From contig NZ_JABBJN010000021.1 in assembly GCF_012928505.1 (NCBI RefSeq), positions 36,155 through 100,154 of the forward strand: a DNA stretch of 64,000 nt, given 5' to 3'. Positions 1-9,097 of the stretch are shown here, one piece after another. The DNA is from Achromobacter sp. Bel (GTDB lineage Bacteria > Pseudomonadota > Gammaproteobacteria > Burkholderiales > Burkholderiaceae_B). The notes under the pieces were generated by a model. It searched no databases. It was not told the origin of the DNA and was given only the letters and a program-made list of their open reading frames with translations. Positions within the stretch are counted from its first letter, which is position 1, and the number at the start of each line of letters is the position of its first letter. The position numbers and the translations under genes were made by a program.

Positions 1-2
1 GC

Positions 3-149
3 AACCCGGCGGCGGCCAGCATCAAGCAGCAACTGGAGTCGGCCAAGTCCCAATGGGCGGCGATTCCCGACAAGACCCAATTGGCGGCGCAGTGCAAGCA
101 ATCGTCGGACCTGTTCGCGCAATCGGCAACCCAGATGGGCTGCCCGTAA
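3..149 (+). CDS. C-terminal fragment of a small unknown protein
   Basis: An open frame enters from the left edge and ends at the TAA at 147-149, giving the last 48 residues of a polar, Gln/Ala-rich chain ending QMGCP. It has two cysteines. An intrinsic terminator follows at 205, which supports this being a real gene end. The composition recalls small secreted Cys-containing proteins such as those of the DUF5339 type, but too little is present to assign a family. Confidence 0.5.
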   Translation, partial: NPAAASIKQQLESAKSQWAAIPDKTQLAAQCKQSSDLFAQSATQMGCP

Positions 150-204
150 CGATGTTGGTAGGGGGTTGCCGCCATGGCAGCCCGGTTTTCTCCTGTGCTT
201 TGAT

Positions 205-239
205 GGGCGGTCACCGCATGCGGCCCGCCCTCTTTTTTT
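205..239 (+). terminator. Rho-independent terminator after the first partial gene
   Basis: GGGCGG (205-210) pairs with CCGCCC (225-230). An inner CCGC/GCGG stem lies between them, and a run of seven T follows. Confidence 0.75.
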
Positions 240-308
240 GCCCATTCGTCCTGCAGTGCGGGGCCCGAAGCACTACACTTGAGGCATCAAGAACACCGAG
301 AGGCCGCT

Positions 309-560
309 ATGAACAATCGCACCCAGTGGATGGAAGACATCCAGAAGAACATCTCCGACCTGATCGCCCGCAGCCCCGCTGCCGACGTTGAAAAGAACGT
401 GCGCGCCATGATGGCGCAGGCATTCACCAAGATGGATCTGGTCACACGCGAAGAGTTTGACGTCCAATCGGATCTGCTGGCGCGCACCCGCGCCCGCGTG
501 GATCAGCTGGCTGCGCAAGTGCAGCAGCTGGAAGAGCGTCTTTCGGCGCTGGACAAGTAA
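309..560 (+). CDS. ubiK: Ubiquinone biosynthesis accessory factor UbiK (BMFP family)
   Basis: The 83-residue product is all helical with a C-terminal coiled coil (about residues 50-80, heptad-like RARVDQLAAQVQQLEERL). This is the layout of the BMFP/UbiK (YqiC) family. Known members bind lipid and help assemble the aerobic ubiquinone biosynthesis complex with UbiJ. The ATG at 309 (MNNRTQW) fits family N-termini better than an in-frame ATG at 279. The gene has its own terminator, and a YifB gene follows, a neighbour pairing that I recall from related Burkholderiales. Confidence 0.85.
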   Translation: MNNRTQWMEDIQKNISDLIARSPAADVEKNVRAMMAQAFTKMDLVTREEFDVQSDLLARTRARVDQLAAQVQQLEERLSALDK

Positions 561-588
561 GCTCTCGCCTGTCTGCATCGCTGCATTG

Positions 589-613
589 ACGGCCGCCAAG
601 CGCGGCCGTTTTT
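589..613 (+). terminator. Terminator after ubiK
   Basis: ACGGCCGC (589-596) pairs with GCGGCCGT (602-609) across a five-base loop and runs into five T. Confidence 0.8.
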
Positions 614-716
614 CATTTGGGATCCCGGCGGGCAAGGGACGAATACGTCCCTGCCTTGTCCACGGTGTTCTGCTGATTGCCGATACTGACGGCCTTGTTC
701 CCTTTGGGAGAGCGTC

Positions 717-2246
717 TTGACGCTTGCCGTTCTTGCCAGTCGGGCGCTCAGTGGGTTGCATGCGCACGCCGTCCGGGTTGAAACGCATCTGGGGCCTGGG
801 CTGCCCAGCTTCAATGTGGTGGGGTTGCCCGACACCGAGGTGCGCGAAAGCCGCGAGCGGGTGCGCGCCGCCATTCTCAATAGCGGCTTCGAGTTTCCGC
901 CCGGTCGTATCACGGTGAATCTGTCGCCGGCTGATATTCCCAAGGAGTCGGGCAGGTTCGATCTGCCCATTGCGCTGGGGTTGTTGCTGGCCTCAGGCCA
1001 GTTGGCCGCGCCCACCGACGGCGGCGGCCCCGATCTGGCCGCGCCTGATCCTTCCCTGGCCGGCTTGGTGCTGGCAGGCGAGCTGTCTTTGACCGGCGCG
1101 CTAGTGCCGGTGGCGGCTCCCTTGGTGATTGCGCTGAGCGTGGCGCGCGAGGCGCCTGACGCGACGCTGATCCTGCCGGCAGGCAGCGCTGAGCAGGCGG
1201 CTTGGGTGCCGGGCCTTGGCGTGCTGTCGGCGCGAAGCCTGGCGGACGTGGCCGCACACATCACGGGTGCGTGTCGGTTGCCGGATGCGGTGCCCAAGGC
1301 GTGGCCGGCATCGCCACCTGCGCCATGCCTGTCGGACGTGCGGGGGCAGCCCGGCGCGCGGCGGGCGCTGGAAGTGGCCGCAGCCGGTGGCCATAGCCTG
1401 TTGATGATCGGGCCGCCCGGCGCGGGCAAGAGCATGCTGGCGTCCCGCCTGCCGGGGTTGTTGCCGCCTTTGCGCCGTAACCAGGCCCTGGAAGCTGCCG
1501 CGGTGGCCGCGCTGGCAGGGATGCCCGAGGTCTTGATGGGCCATCCTCCGTTCCGATCGCCGCATCATTCGGCTACCGTCGCGGCGCTTGTCGGCGGCGG
1601 CAGCCGTCCGCGTCCGGGCGAGATCAGCCTGGCGCACCATGGGGTCCTGTTCCTGGACGAGCTCCCGGAGTTCAGCCGGCGCACGCTGGAGGCGCTACGC
1701 GAACCGCTTGAGACGGGCAGGGTGGTCATCGCCCGTGCCCTGCATGCCGCCCAGTTCCCTGCGCGCTTTCAATTGGTCGCCGCCATGAACCCGTGCCCAT
1801 GCGGCTGGCGCGGGCACCCGGGGCGCGCCTGCATTTGCACGCCCGATCAGGTGGCGCGCTATGTGGGCAAGATATCGGGGCCGTTGCTGGATCGTATCGA
1901 CCTGCACGTGGCGCTGCCGCCATCCGATCCCGAGTCCATGGGTGGCCCGCCCGGCGAGGCATCCGGACCGGTTCGGGATCGGGTGATGCGTTGCCGGGAC
2001 CGCCAGCAAGCCCGTCAGGGCAAACCGAACGCGGCATTGACGGGGACAGAGCTGGACCAGTACTGCGTCATGGATAGCGAGGCGCAGGCGCTGCTGTTCC
2101 AGGCCATGCGCCGCATGGCGGGGTCCGGGCGGGCGCTGCATCGGGCGATGCGGGTGGCGCGCACGATCGCCGATCTGGATGGGGTGGAAGTGCTGGGCGC
2201 CGGGCATGTGGCGCAGGCGGTGCAGTACCGGCGCCCGGGGGTATGA
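717..2246 (+). CDS. comM: YifB/ComM-family Mg-chelatase-like AAA+ ATPase
   Basis: The 509-residue protein has an N-terminal Lon-protease-like ChlI domain (about 1-165, with the hallmark VVGLPDTEVRESRERVRAA). An AAA+ Mg-chelatase core follows with Walker A GPPGAGKSM near residue 239 and Walker B LFLDELPEF near 312. A small zinc-type NPCPCGWRGH cluster and a C-terminal Mg-chelatase domain complete it. ComM homologues are hexameric helicases that promote branch migration of heterologous DNA during natural transformation. The start is a TTG with GGGAGAG about five bases upstream, which gives the usual family N-terminus (MTLAVLASRAL). The length is normal for the family. Confidence 0.9.
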   Translation: MTLAVLASRALSGLHAHAVRVETHLGPGLPSFNVVGLPDTEVRESRERVRAAILNSGFEFPPGRITVNLSPADIPKESGRFDLPIALGLLLASGQLAAPTDGGGPDLAAPDPSLAGLVLAGELSLTGALVPVAAPLVIALSVAREAPDATLILPAGSAEQAAWVPGLGVLSARSLADVAAHITGACRLPDAVPKAWPASPPAPCLSDVRGQPGARRALEVAAAGGHSLLMIGPPGAGKSMLASRLPGLLPPLRRNQALEAAAVAALAGMPEVLMGHPPFRSPHHSATVAALVGGGSRPRPGEISLAHHGVLFLDELPEFSRRTLEALREPLETGRVVIARALHAAQFPARFQLVAAMNPCPCGWRGHPGRACICTPDQVARYVGKISGPLLDRIDLHVALPPSDPESMGGPPGEASGPVRDRVMRCRDRQQARQGKPNAALTGTELDQYCVMDSEAQALLFQAMRRMAGSGRALHRAMRVARTIADLDGVEVLGAGHVAQAVQYRRPGV

Positions 2247-2310
2247 TGGGCGGCTGAAACGCTTGGCTGGGCGCCAGAGGCGGTCCCTTCTGCTTTTTAC
2301 AGCGGCCGAC

Positions 2311-2340
2311 TCGACAAAGACCAGGAAATCACCATATAAT
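2311..2340 (+). promoter_or_regulatory. Candidate sigma-70 promoter of the rpmI operon
   Basis: TCGACA (2311-2316) and a perfect TATAAT (2335-2340) are separated by 18 bases. Transcription would begin near 2347 and leave a leader of about 290 bases before rpmI. Confidence 0.6.
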
Positions 2341-2370
2341 CAAAGGCTTTCCCGGATCTGGCGTACCTTT

Positions 2371-2403
2371 TTGCTAAGAGTTTGCCAAGAGTTTGCCAAG
2401 AGC
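2371..2403. repeat. 11-bp tandem repeat, three copies
   Basis: TTGCTAAGAGT, TTGCCAAGAGT and TTGCCAAGAGC are directly consecutive. Each differs from the consensus TTGCCAAGAGT by at most one base. Confidence 0.85.
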
Positions 2404-2462
2404 TGGGAGGAACCCGTGCCTGGCAGTGATGCCTTAGCCCGGTGGGAATCAACCCACGCAAT

Positions 2463-2506
2463 ATCCCAGCAGTACCCCAGCAATACCCCAGCAGTAACCC
2501 TGAAGT
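2463..2506. repeat. 11-bp imperfect tandem repeat, four copies
   Basis: ATCCCAGCAGT, ACCCCAGCAAT, ACCCCAGCAGT and AACCCTGAAGT follow one another. A degenerate 13-base unit (2507-2519) may be a fifth copy. The period matches the upstream array but the sequence is different. Confidence 0.75.
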
Positions 2507-2638
2507 ACCCCCAAGAAGTGACAACAGGTCTACAAGTTTTGCCGTTGCATCGGTGCTAGCCCTAGGGCTTTTTGCCAGCAACGCCAAGCACCTCGCGTCA
2601 TGTCAAATCAACTACGAGTTTAAGTTTAGGGAATCATC

Positions 2639-2836
2639 ATGCCCAAGATGAAAACCAAGAAAAGCGCCTCCAAGCGCTTTAAGGTTCGCGGCAGCGGCTC
2701 CATCAAGCGTGGTCAGGCGTTCAAGCGCCACATTCTGACCAAGAAGACCACCAAGGCCAAGCGTCAACTGCGTGGCTCGGCAGCGGTTCATGAATCCAAC
2801 GTGGCCTCCGTCAAGGCCATGATGCCTTTCGCTTGA
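2639..2836 (+). CDS. rpmI: 50S ribosomal protein L35
   Basis: This 65-residue, Lys/Arg-rich protein begins [16 protein letters not shown] and has the L35 signature KSASKRFKV followed by HILTKK. It is a late-assembling component of the large ribosomal subunit. A purine-rich AGGGAA lies ahead of the ATG. rplT follows after 15 bases, the normal L35-L20 pair. The normal first gene infC is not upstream. Confidence 0.97.
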   Translation: MPKMKTKKSASKRFKVRGSGSIKRGQAFKRHILTKKTTKAKRQLRGSAAVHESNVASVKAMMPFA

Positions 2837-2851
2837 TAAGGGAGATCTAAT

Positions 2852-3211
2852 ATGCCTCGCGTCAAACGCGGCGTAACTGCCCGCGCACGTCACAAAAAAG
2901 TCATTGCCGCCGCCAAGGGTTACCGTGGCCGCCGCGGTAATGTGTTCCGTATTGCCAAGCAAGCAGTCATGCGCGCTGGCCAATACGCCTACCGCGACCG
3001 TCGTAACAAGAAGCGCACGTTCCGTGCTCTGTGGATCACGCGTATCAACGCCGCCGTCCGCGAACATGGCGTCAGCTACAGCGTGTTCATCGCTGGCCTG
3101 AAGAAGGCTTCGATCGAACTCGACCGTAAGGTCCTGGCCGATCTGGCCGTGCGCGACAAGGCCGGCTTTGCCGCCATCGTGCAGCAAGCCAAGGCTGCCT
3201 TGGCTGCCTGA
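2852..3211 (+). CDS. rplT: 50S ribosomal protein L20
   Basis: The 119-residue basic protein begins [18 protein letters not shown] and contains the L20 features KGYRGRRGN and [12 protein letters not shown]20 binds 23S rRNA and in studied bacteria represses its own operon by binding the mRNA leader, so the long leader before rpmI could carry such a site (inference). It has a GGGAGAT ribosome binding site. A strong hairpin separates it from pheS. Confidence 0.97.
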   Translation: MPRVKRGVTARARHKKVIAAAKGYRGRRGNVFRIAKQAVMRAGQYAYRDRRNKKRTFRALWITRINAAVREHGVSYSVFIAGLKKASIELDRKVLADLAVRDKAGFAAIVQQAKAALAA

Positions 3212-3240
3212 TCGCGCGCTTTAACTCATCGCGCATCGCT

Positions 3241-3275
3241 GCAAACGGGGCTGTAATAGCCCCGTTTGCGTTTTG
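3241..3275 (+). terminator. Terminator or attenuator between rplT and pheS
   Basis: GCAAACGGGGCT (3241-3252) and AGCCCCGTTTGC (3258-3269) form a perfect 12-bp stem with loop GTAAT, followed by GTTTT. It ends only about 14 bases before the pheS ATG, so pheST expression must depend on readthrough or on a hidden promoter. Confidence 0.85.
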
Positions 3276-3288
3276 AAGGCTGGATTTC

Positions 3289-4311
3289 ATGACTCTATTG
3301 GTTGACGACCTGGTCTCCCAGGCGCAAGAACGGTTCGCCGCGGCTACGGATGCCGCCGCGCTTGAGAACGCAAAGGCTCGATTCCTGGGTAAGGAAGGCG
3401 CACTGACAGTGCTGCTGAAAGGCCTTGGCAAACTCGATCCCGAGCAGAAGCGCGAAATGGGCGCCCGGATCAATCAGGCCAAGCAACAAGTCGAAGAGCT
3501 TCTGACTGCTCGCCGCGCCGCGTTGGCGCAGGCGGAATTGGATGCCCGGCTGGCCTCTGAAACCATTGACGTCACGTTGCCTGGACGCGGTCGCGCGCCG
3601 GGCGGCATCCATCCGGTGATCCGGACCTGGGAACGCGTGGAAGCCATCTTCCGTTCCATAGGCTTCGATGTGGCCGATGGCCCCGAAGTGGAAAACGATT
3701 GGACCAATTTCACCGCGTTGAACAACCCGCTGGACCATCCGGCGCGTTCGATGCAGGACACGTTCTACGTCGACATGAACGACGCCGACGGCCTGCCGCT
3801 GCTGCTGCGCACGCACACCAGCCCCATGCAGGTGCGCTATGCCCGCATGCACAAGCCGCCCATCAAGGTCATCGCGCCGGGGCGCACCTACCGCGTCGAC
3901 AGCGACGCCACGCACTCGCCCATGTTCCATCAGGTGGAAGGGCTGTGGATCGCCGAGGACATCTCGTTTGCCGATCTGAAAGGCGTGTACACCGATTTCC
4001 TGCGTTGCTTCTTTGAAAGCGACGATCTCGTCGTGCGCTTCCGTCCGTCGTTCTTCCCGTTCACGGAACCGTCCGCCGAAATCGACATGATGTTCACCTC
4101 GGGTCCCAACCGCGGCCGCTGGCTGGAGATTTCCGGCTCGGGCCAGGTGCACCCCGAAGTGGTGCGCAATTTCGGTCTTGATCCCGAGCGCTACATCGGC
4201 TTTGCCTTTGGTTCCGGACTTGAGCGCCTGACGATGTTGCGCTATGGCGTGAACGATCTGCGCCAGTTCTACGAAGGCGATTTGCGCTTCTTGCGCCAGT
4301 TCAACGAATAA
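3289..4311 (+). CDS. pheS: Phenylalanine-tRNA ligase alpha subunit
   Basis: This 340-residue class II synthetase subunit joins PheT in an alpha2-beta2 enzyme that charges tRNA-Phe. It has an N-terminal coiled-coil arm (about 1-90). The catalytic core includes the class II motif 2 region [18 protein letters not shown] (about 198-215) and motif 3 [17 protein letters not shown] near the end. Length is normal. pheT begins 13 bases downstream. Confidence 0.97.
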   Translation: MTLLVDDLVSQAQERFAAATDAAALENAKARFLGKEGALTVLLKGLGKLDPEQKREMGARINQAKQQVEELLTARRAALAQAELDARLASETIDVTLPGRGRAPGGIHPVIRTWERVEAIFRSIGFDVADGPEVENDWTNFTALNNPLDHPARSMQDTFYVDMNDADGLPLLLRTHTSPMQVRYARMHKPPIKVIAPGRTYRVDSDATHSPMFHQVEGLWIAEDISFADLKGVYTDFLRCFFESDDLVVRFRPSFFPFTEPSAEIDMMFTSGPNRGRWLEISGSGQVHPEVVRNFGLDPERYIGFAFGSGLERLTMLRYGVNDLRQFYEGDLRFLRQFNE

Positions 4312-4324
4312 CAGACGGCTGATC

Positions 4325-6742
4325 ATGCAATTTCCCGAATCCTGGCTGCGTACGCTGGTCAACCCTCCGATCGCAACCGATGAACTCGCGCACCGGCTCA
4401 CCATGGCCGGCCTGGAAGTCGAAGACACCGTGCCCGCCGCACCTGCTTTCACGGGCGTGGTCGTGGGCCATATCGTCGACATCGCGCCGCACCCCGACGC
4501 CGACAAGCTGCGCGTCTGCCAAGTGGACGATGGTTCAGGCGAGCGCCTGCAAATCGTGTGCGGCGCGCCGAACGCGGCCGCCGGCCTGAAAGTGCCGCTG
4601 GCCCGCGTGGGCGCGGAACTGCCCGGTGGCATGAAAATCGGCGTAGCCAAGATGCGCGGCGTGCAGTCGTCGGGCATGCTGTGCTCGGCCCGCGAGCTCG
4701 GCCTGTCGCAAGACCACGCCGGCCTGCTGGAACTGCCTGCCGACATGGTGCCTGGTCAGTCCATCCGCGACGCGCTGGACCTGGACGACACGCTCTTCAC
4801 GCTCAAGCTCACGCCCAACCGCGCCGACTGCCTGTCGATCCTGGGTGTCGCGCGCGAAGTGGCTGCCCTGACGGGTGCGCCGCTGTCGGTGCCGACCGCC
4901 GTCGCCGTGCCCGTCACGCTGGACGAGCGCCTGCCCGTCAAGATCGAAGCCCCTGACCTGTGCGGCCGTTTCGGCGGTCGCGTGATCCGCGGCGTGAACG
5001 CCCGCGCTGCGACGCCCGGCTGGATGAAGGCGCGCCTTGAGCGCGCCGGCCAGCGTTCGCTGTCCGCGCTGGTGGACATCTCCAACTACGTCATGCTGGA
5101 ACTGGGCCGTCCGTCGCACGTGTTCGATCTGGACAAGATCGGCGGCGACATCAGCGTGCGCTGGGCCCATGAAGGCGAAACGCTGGAACTGCTGAACGGC
5201 CAGACCATCACGCTCGACCCGAAGGTGGGCGTGGTAGTGGCGGGCGACCAGGTGGAAAGCCTGGCCGGCATCATGGGCGGCGAAGCCACGTCCGTGACGC
5301 TGGATACGCAGAACATCTACCTGGAAGCCGCGTTCTGGTGGCCGCAAGCCATTGCCGGCCGCGCGCGCCGCTACAAGTTCAGTTCGGAAGCCAGCCATCG
5401 TTTCGAACGTGGCGTGGACTACGCCAGCATTCCCGAACACCTTGAATTCATCACGCGCCTGATCGTCGATATCTGCGGCGGGCAAGTCGGCCCCATCGAC
5501 GACCAGATCGTCAACCTGCCGGCCCGTCCGCCGGTGCGCATGCGCTTGGCGCGCTGCCATCGTGTGCTGGGCGTGCCCGTCACGCAGGAGCAGGTTGCGA
5601 AGATCTTCGGCAGCCTGGGCCTTGCGTTCACGGTCGAAGGCGATGACTTCATCGTCAGCCCGCCGTCGTACCGTTTCGATCTTCAGATCGAAGAAGACCT
5701 GATCGAGGAAGTGGCCCGCATCTACGGTTTCGAGAGCATTCCCGATGTGCCGCCGATGGCGCGCGCCAAGATGTTCTCGCAGCCGGAAGTGCATCGCGGC
5801 GCGCATGCGCTGCGCCGCCTGACCGCTGCGCAGGACTACCAGGAAGTCGTGAACTACAGCTTCGTCGAAGCGGATTGGGAACGCGACTACGCGGGCAATG
5901 AAACGCCGGTTCGACTGGTCAATCCGATTGCCAGCCATCTGTCGGTCATGCGTTCCAGCTTGATCGGCGGGCTTGTTGCCAACATTCGCCACAACGCCAA
6001 CCGCAAGCAGTCGCGCGTGCGCCTGTTTGAATTGGGCCGCGTGTTCATGCGCGACGCATCCGTAGAGGACGGTCCGCTGGAAGTGGCGGGCGTGAACCAG
6101 CCGATGCGCCTGTCCGGCGCGGCCTGGGGGCCGGCCGTGGAAGAACAGTGGGGCGTCGCGACGCGCCAGGTGGACTTCTATGACGTGAAGATGGATGTCG
6201 AAGCGCTGTTCGGCGCCCGCGGCCGCCGCCTGCGCTTCGAACCCGCTGCACATCCGGCGCTGCATCCGGGCCGTAGCGCCCGCATCGAACTGGACGGCCG
6301 CGCGATTGGCTGGATCGGTGAACTGCACCCGCGTTGGGCGCAGCAAGCCGACCTGGCGCATGCGCCCGTCGTGTTCGAATTGAACGTGGATGCCCTGTCC
6401 GAAGGCGAGTTGCCGCAGGTGCGCGAACTGTCGCGCCAACCCGTGGTGGTGCGCGACCTGGCGTTGTGGGTCGATGCTCCCGTATCCACGCAATCGATGC
6501 TGGACACTGTGGCCGCGGCCGTCAAGGCGGATGCGCAATTGGCCGTGGTGCAGGATGTCCGCGTGTTCGATGTGTGGCGCGAAAAGGCCCATGGCAGCGA
6601 ACCCGTCACCGAGAAAAGCCTTGCTTTCCGTTTCTGGCTACAGGACACTGAAGTCACTCTGGACGAAGCCCGTGTGGCGGATTGCCTGTCCCGCATCAAG
6701 GATGCATTGGTCAGTGCCCACGGCGCGCGCCAGCGTGCTTGA
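4325..6742 (+). CDS. pheT: Phenylalanine-tRNA ligase beta subunit
   Basis: The 805-residue beta subunit begins [13 protein letters not shown] tRNA-binding EMAP-type domain lies at about 39-150 ([20 protein letters not shown]), then the B3/B4 editing region, a B5 domain around 400-475, and a C-terminal FDX-ACB anticodon-binding domain from about 710. The beta subunit recognises tRNA-Phe and hydrolyses mischarged tyrosine. Only three bases separate its stop from ihfA, so the two are probably co-transcribed. Confidence 0.97.
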   Translation: MQFPESWLRTLVNPPIATDELAHRLTMAGLEVEDTVPAAPAFTGVVVGHIVDIAPHPDADKLRVCQVDDGSGERLQIVCGAPNAAAGLKVPLARVGAELPGGMKIGVAKMRGVQSSGMLCSARELGLSQDHAGLLELPADMVPGQSIRDALDLDDTLFTLKLTPNRADCLSILGVAREVAALTGAPLSVPTAVAVPVTLDERLPVKIEAPDLCGRFGGRVIRGVNARAATPGWMKARLERAGQRSLSALVDISNYVMLELGRPSHVFDLDKIGGDISVRWAHEGETLELLNGQTITLDPKVGVVVAGDQVESLAGIMGGEATSVTLDTQNIYLEAAFWWPQAIAGRARRYKFSSEASHRFERGVDYASIPEHLEFITRLIVDICGGQVGPIDDQIVNLPARPPVRMRLARCHRVLGVPVTQEQVAKIFGSLGLAFTVEGDDFIVSPPSYRFDLQIEEDLIEEVARIYGFESIPDVPPMARAKMFSQPEVHRGAHALRRLTAAQDYQEVVNYSFVEADWERDYAGNETPVRLVNPIASHLSVMRSSLIGGLVANIRHNANRKQSRVRLFELGRVFMRDASVEDGPLEVAGVNQPMRLSGAAWGPAVEEQWGVATRQVDFYDVKMDVEALFGARGRRLRFEPAAHPALHPGRSARIELDGRAIGWIGELHPRWAQQADLAHAPVVFELNVDALSEGELPQVRELSRQPVVVRDLALWVDAPVSTQSMLDTVAAAVKADAQLAVVQDVRVFDVWREKAHGSEPVTEKSLAFRFWLQDTEVTLDEARVADCLSRIKDALVSAHGARQRA

Positions 6743-6745
6743 ACC

Positions 6746-7087
6746 ATGGGGAACAGTATGCTTGCTGCCGAGCCGCGCACTCTGACCAAGGCTGAGCTGG
6801 CCGAACTGCTCTTCGAGCGGGTCGGCCTGAACAAGCGCGAAGCCAAGGACATCGTCGATACGTTCTTCGAAGAAATCCGCGATGCCCTGGCGCGCGGAGA
6901 TTCGGTCAAGCTTTCGGGCTTTGGCAACTTCCAGGTGCGCGACAAGCCGCCGCGCCCTGGCCGCAATCCCAAGACCGGCGAGACCATTCCCATCGCCGCA
7001 CGCCGCGTGGTCACGTTCCACGCGAGTCAGAAACTCAAGAGCGTGGTGGAGCAGGCGACCCCTGCTGCACCCGACGCCGCGGAGTGA
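6746..7087 (+). CDS. ihfA: Integration host factor subunit alpha
   Basis: The 113-residue DNABII protein carries the core [20 protein letters not shown], the beta-arm [12 protein letters not shown] with its intercalating proline, and [13 protein letters not shown] heterodimers bend DNA sharply to shape promoters and recombination complexes. The ATG at 6746 is three bases past pheT. A second ATG at 6758 (MLAAEPRTL) is also possible. The pheT-ihfA-merR order is typical of proteobacteria. Confidence 0.96.
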   Translation: MGNSMLAAEPRTLTKAELAELLFERVGLNKREAKDIVDTFFEEIRDALARGDSVKLSGFGNFQVRDKPPRPGRNPKTGETIPIAARRVVTFHASQKLKSVVEQATPAAPDAAE

Positions 7088-7145
7088 TACGCTTTGTCGG
7101 TAATTGTTATCGGCTTCCTGCGCCCGCGCGGCATAAAATTCGCTT

Positions 7146-7592
7146 ATGACACGTACTGAACCCACCGTTACCTTACCGCCCATTCCCGCCAAGCGTTACT
7201 TCACCATCGGTGAAGTCAGCGAGCTGTGCGGCGTCAAGCCCCACGTCTTGCGGTACTGGGAACAGGAATTCACGCAGCTCAAGCCTGTGAAGCGTCGCGG
7301 CAACCGCCGCTACTACCAGCATCACGAAGTGTTGCTGATCCGGCGCATCCGTTCCTTGCTGTATGAACAAGGCTTTACTATCAGCGGCGCACGCAATCGC
7401 CTGGGCGACGCGCGCGACATGCCGCATGATCAAGATGCCGCCGTGCGTTTGTCGGGCGCCGAAATGCAGGCCTTGCGCAACGAGCTCGGCAACGTCTCGA
7501 CGATGTTGGCCGATGCGTTGGGCTTGCCTGCAAACGCGGCGGCTGGCGTGCCGGCCAGCGCCAGCGCAAGCACCGTCGGCACTGCCGCGTAG
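7146..7592 (+). CDS. MerR-family transcriptional regulator (pheT-ihfA associated)
   Basis: The 148-residue protein has one N-terminal MerR helix-turn-helix (about 20-90: YFTIGEVSELCGVKPHVLRYWEQEF, then a wing with RRGNRRYYQ). A short variable tail follows and ends in an Ala/Ser-rich stretch. It lacks the Cys metal-binding loop of MerR/CueR sensors, so it probably does not sense metals. Its position after ihfA and before tRNA-Pro is conserved in many proteobacteria, but I know of no defined function. Confidence 0.9.
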   Translation: MTRTEPTVTLPPIPAKRYFTIGEVSELCGVKPHVLRYWEQEFTQLKPVKRRGNRRYYQHHEVLLIRRIRSLLYEQGFTISGARNRLGDARDMPHDQDAAVRLSGAEMQALRNELGNVSTMLADALGLPANAAAGVPASASASTVGTAA

Positions 7593-7820
7593 GCAGCGAA
7601 AGCACAGTCGTCCGCGATCGTTTGATCGAATGCAGTACGGCATCGCGCGTCGCTATTGAAGCGATGCGCAATGCAAGCAAGCAGTACGTTGCGCCTTGTG
7701 TGGCGCCTTGCACGCAGTGAGTGCAGGCGACGAACATGAGGCGCAAATTTTTTGAGTATTCAGCACTTTTTTTGCACCAATGCGTGCAAACTTATTTTTG
7801 TTCTGCTATACTCTTTTTCT

Positions 7821-7899
<79 letters not shown>

Positions 7900-7907
7900 G
7901 AAGTTCC

Positions 7908-7947
7908 AAGGCCGTTAGTGAGAAATCACTAACGGCCTTTCTCATTT
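7908..7947 (+). terminator. Terminator after tRNA-Pro
   Basis: AAGGCCGTTAGTGA (7908-7921) and TCACTAACGGCCTT (7926-7939) form a perfect 14-bp stem with a GAAA tetraloop. A T-rich tail follows. Confidence 0.9.
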
Positions 7948-8001
7948 GTCTTTCGTATTTTTGTCTTCTGCATTTTTGCCTTTCCCATTTTTATCTGGCA
8001 C
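7944..8001. repeat. T-rich 15-bp degenerate tandem repeat
   Basis: ATTTGTCTTTCGT, ATTTTTGTCTTCTGC, ATTTTTGCCTTTCCC and ATTTTTATCTGGCAC follow one another with a 15-base period, the first being 13 bases. The stretch is far richer in T than its surroundings. It is noncoding as far as I can see. Confidence 0.55.
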
Positions 8002-8174
8002 CTTGCACCTTGCGGCGCGGATGGCTTGGCACTTCAACGAGTGTATGTCGCAGAGCGTCCGGCGAGCCCGACACCGGCTCAGATGTGTTATTGCGAAACA
8101 GTGATATCTTTGTGTAGAAGAATCATCGATAGTGGTCCCGGGAATATTTTTTCCCTGTACCTCTAGGACTTACA

Positions 8175-8384
8175 TTGAAGATTGAAACTGGTATCGTGAA
8201 GTGGTTCAACAACGACAAGGGCTACGGCTTTATTTCGCCGGAACTGGGTGGTAAAGACCTCTTCGCGCATTACTCTGAAATTCAGGGTGACGGGCACAAA
8301 TCGCTTGAAGAGAACCAGCGCGTGTCGTTCGTCGCCGGCCAAGGACAGAAAGGTCCTCAGGCGACCATGATCAAATTGATTTAA
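8175..8384 (+). CDS. Cold-shock domain protein (CspA family)
   Basis: The 69-residue cold-shock domain protein has RNP1 KGYGFIS and an RNP2-like DLFAHYS, and acts as a single-stranded RNA/DNA chaperone. The family N-terminus ([16 protein letters not shown]) requires starting at the TTG at 8175, and AGGA lies about seven bases before it. No ATG is available. A leader of more than 100 bases precedes it, as is usual for csp mRNAs, and a strong terminator follows. Confidence 0.92.
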   Translation: MKIETGIVKWFNNDKGYGFISPELGGKDLFAHYSEIQGDGHKSLEENQRVSFVAGQGQKGPQATMIKLI

Positions 8385-8430
8385 TCGCTGAGCTGCTTGC
8401 CGTAACGCGCAGCAGCTTGGTGGCAGGTGT

Positions 8431-8475
8431 AAGGCCGGACCCTTTGAAACATCGGGTCCGGCCTTTTCGTTTTTT
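8431..8475 (+). terminator. Terminator after the cold-shock gene
   Basis: AAGGCCGGACCC (8431-8442) pairs with GGGTCCGGCCTT (8454-8465), then TTTTCGTTTTTT. Confidence 0.9.
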
Positions 8476-8584
8476 GGGCAGAACCGCAGGTGAGCAGGCC
8501 CTGCACTGAGCGGGCTCGAAGGTCGCGGGCTGCGCAGTTCGATTTGGCGCATCAGCCACGTCGGCACCCGGCGCGCTTTTCACG

Positions 8585-9097
8585 TCAGTCGAAAACATCG
8601 AAGAGCACATCGGCGACGATAGCGGTGGCCACCGCGACGAGAATGAGATCCGAGCCGGCGACTCTCCATTCATAGCCCGGATAGACCGGCAGGCGGGCCA
8701 ACATCGGGCCTGGGACCATCTTTTTCGCGATACCAGGGGGCAGGGGCTTGCCGCGAGCGAGGTTTTTGCGGATTCCCGGCGGCAGCGAGCCATAGCCGGA
8801 CAAGCCATATTCCTCGGCGTAGCCTCGGGCGGTGGTGATTGTGATGCCGGCGTGGCGAAGCGTGACGTTCACGTCGCCGGAATCGCCGCCGCCTTTGGAC
8901 GATCCGCCATTGCCGTTATTGCCCTTGTTCGAGCTGTTGCCTTTGCCCGAGCCTTTACCGTTGCCGGCGTTTCCCTGGCCTTGGCCCGCGTTGTCCGGCT
9001 TGCCTTTTCCCTCGGGCGGAGCGGCCAGGGCGGTGCCGCCCAAGAACAGACAGCAGATGGCCGCAGTGACGATTCGCTTGGCAGTTGGGGTGGTCAT
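8585..9097 (-). CDS. CigR/RcnB-like secreted protein with a Gly/Asn/Lys-rich linker
   Basis: The 170-residue product starts with a signal peptide (about 1-25, cleavage after ALAA). A low-complexity Gly/Asn/Lys/Ser tract follows (about 28-75), then a domain with the recurring GSLPPGIRKNLARGKPLPPGIAKK pattern seen in RcnB-like and Salmonella CigR anti-virulence proteins. A hydrophobic C-terminal segment (SDLILVAVATAIVADVLF) may insert in a membrane. The start has AGGAG seven bases upstream. The biochemical role is unknown; the family name is by motif only. Confidence 0.7.
   Translation of the reverse strand: MTTPTAKRIVTAAICCLFLGGTALAAPPEGKGKPDNAGQGQGNAGNGKGSGKGNSSNKGNNGNGGSSKGGGDSGDVNVTLRHAGITITTARGYAEEYGLSGYGSLPPGIRKNLARGKPLPPGIAKKMVPGPMLARLPVYPGYEWRVAGSDLILVAVATAIVADVLFDVFD

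Larger units (their letters stand above)
2247..2638. other. Repeat-bearing leader between yifB and rpmI; no infC
   Basis: No convincing gene is present in these 392 bases. They hold a promoter-like pair at 2311-2340, a threefold 11-bp tandem repeat at 2371-2403, a fourfold imperfect 11-bp repeat at 2463-2506, and a 12-bp palindrome AGCCCTAGGGCT at 2558-2569 followed by a short T run. In most proteobacteria infC lies directly upstream of rpmI, and it is not found here. The region could be a long regulatory leader for the L35/L20 operon or the scar of a rearrangement. Confidence 0.6.

Noticed and set aside
2297..2587. Minus-strand 96-codon frame in the rpmI leader, with integrase-like basic residues
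   Set aside because: Mostly built from the tandem repeats; no recombinase motif and no ribosome binding site.
4535..6592. Very long open frame on the minus strand opposite pheT
   Set aside because: High-GC antisense shadow; the product is His/Arg/Gln-rich nonsense and pheT is unmistakable on the other strand.
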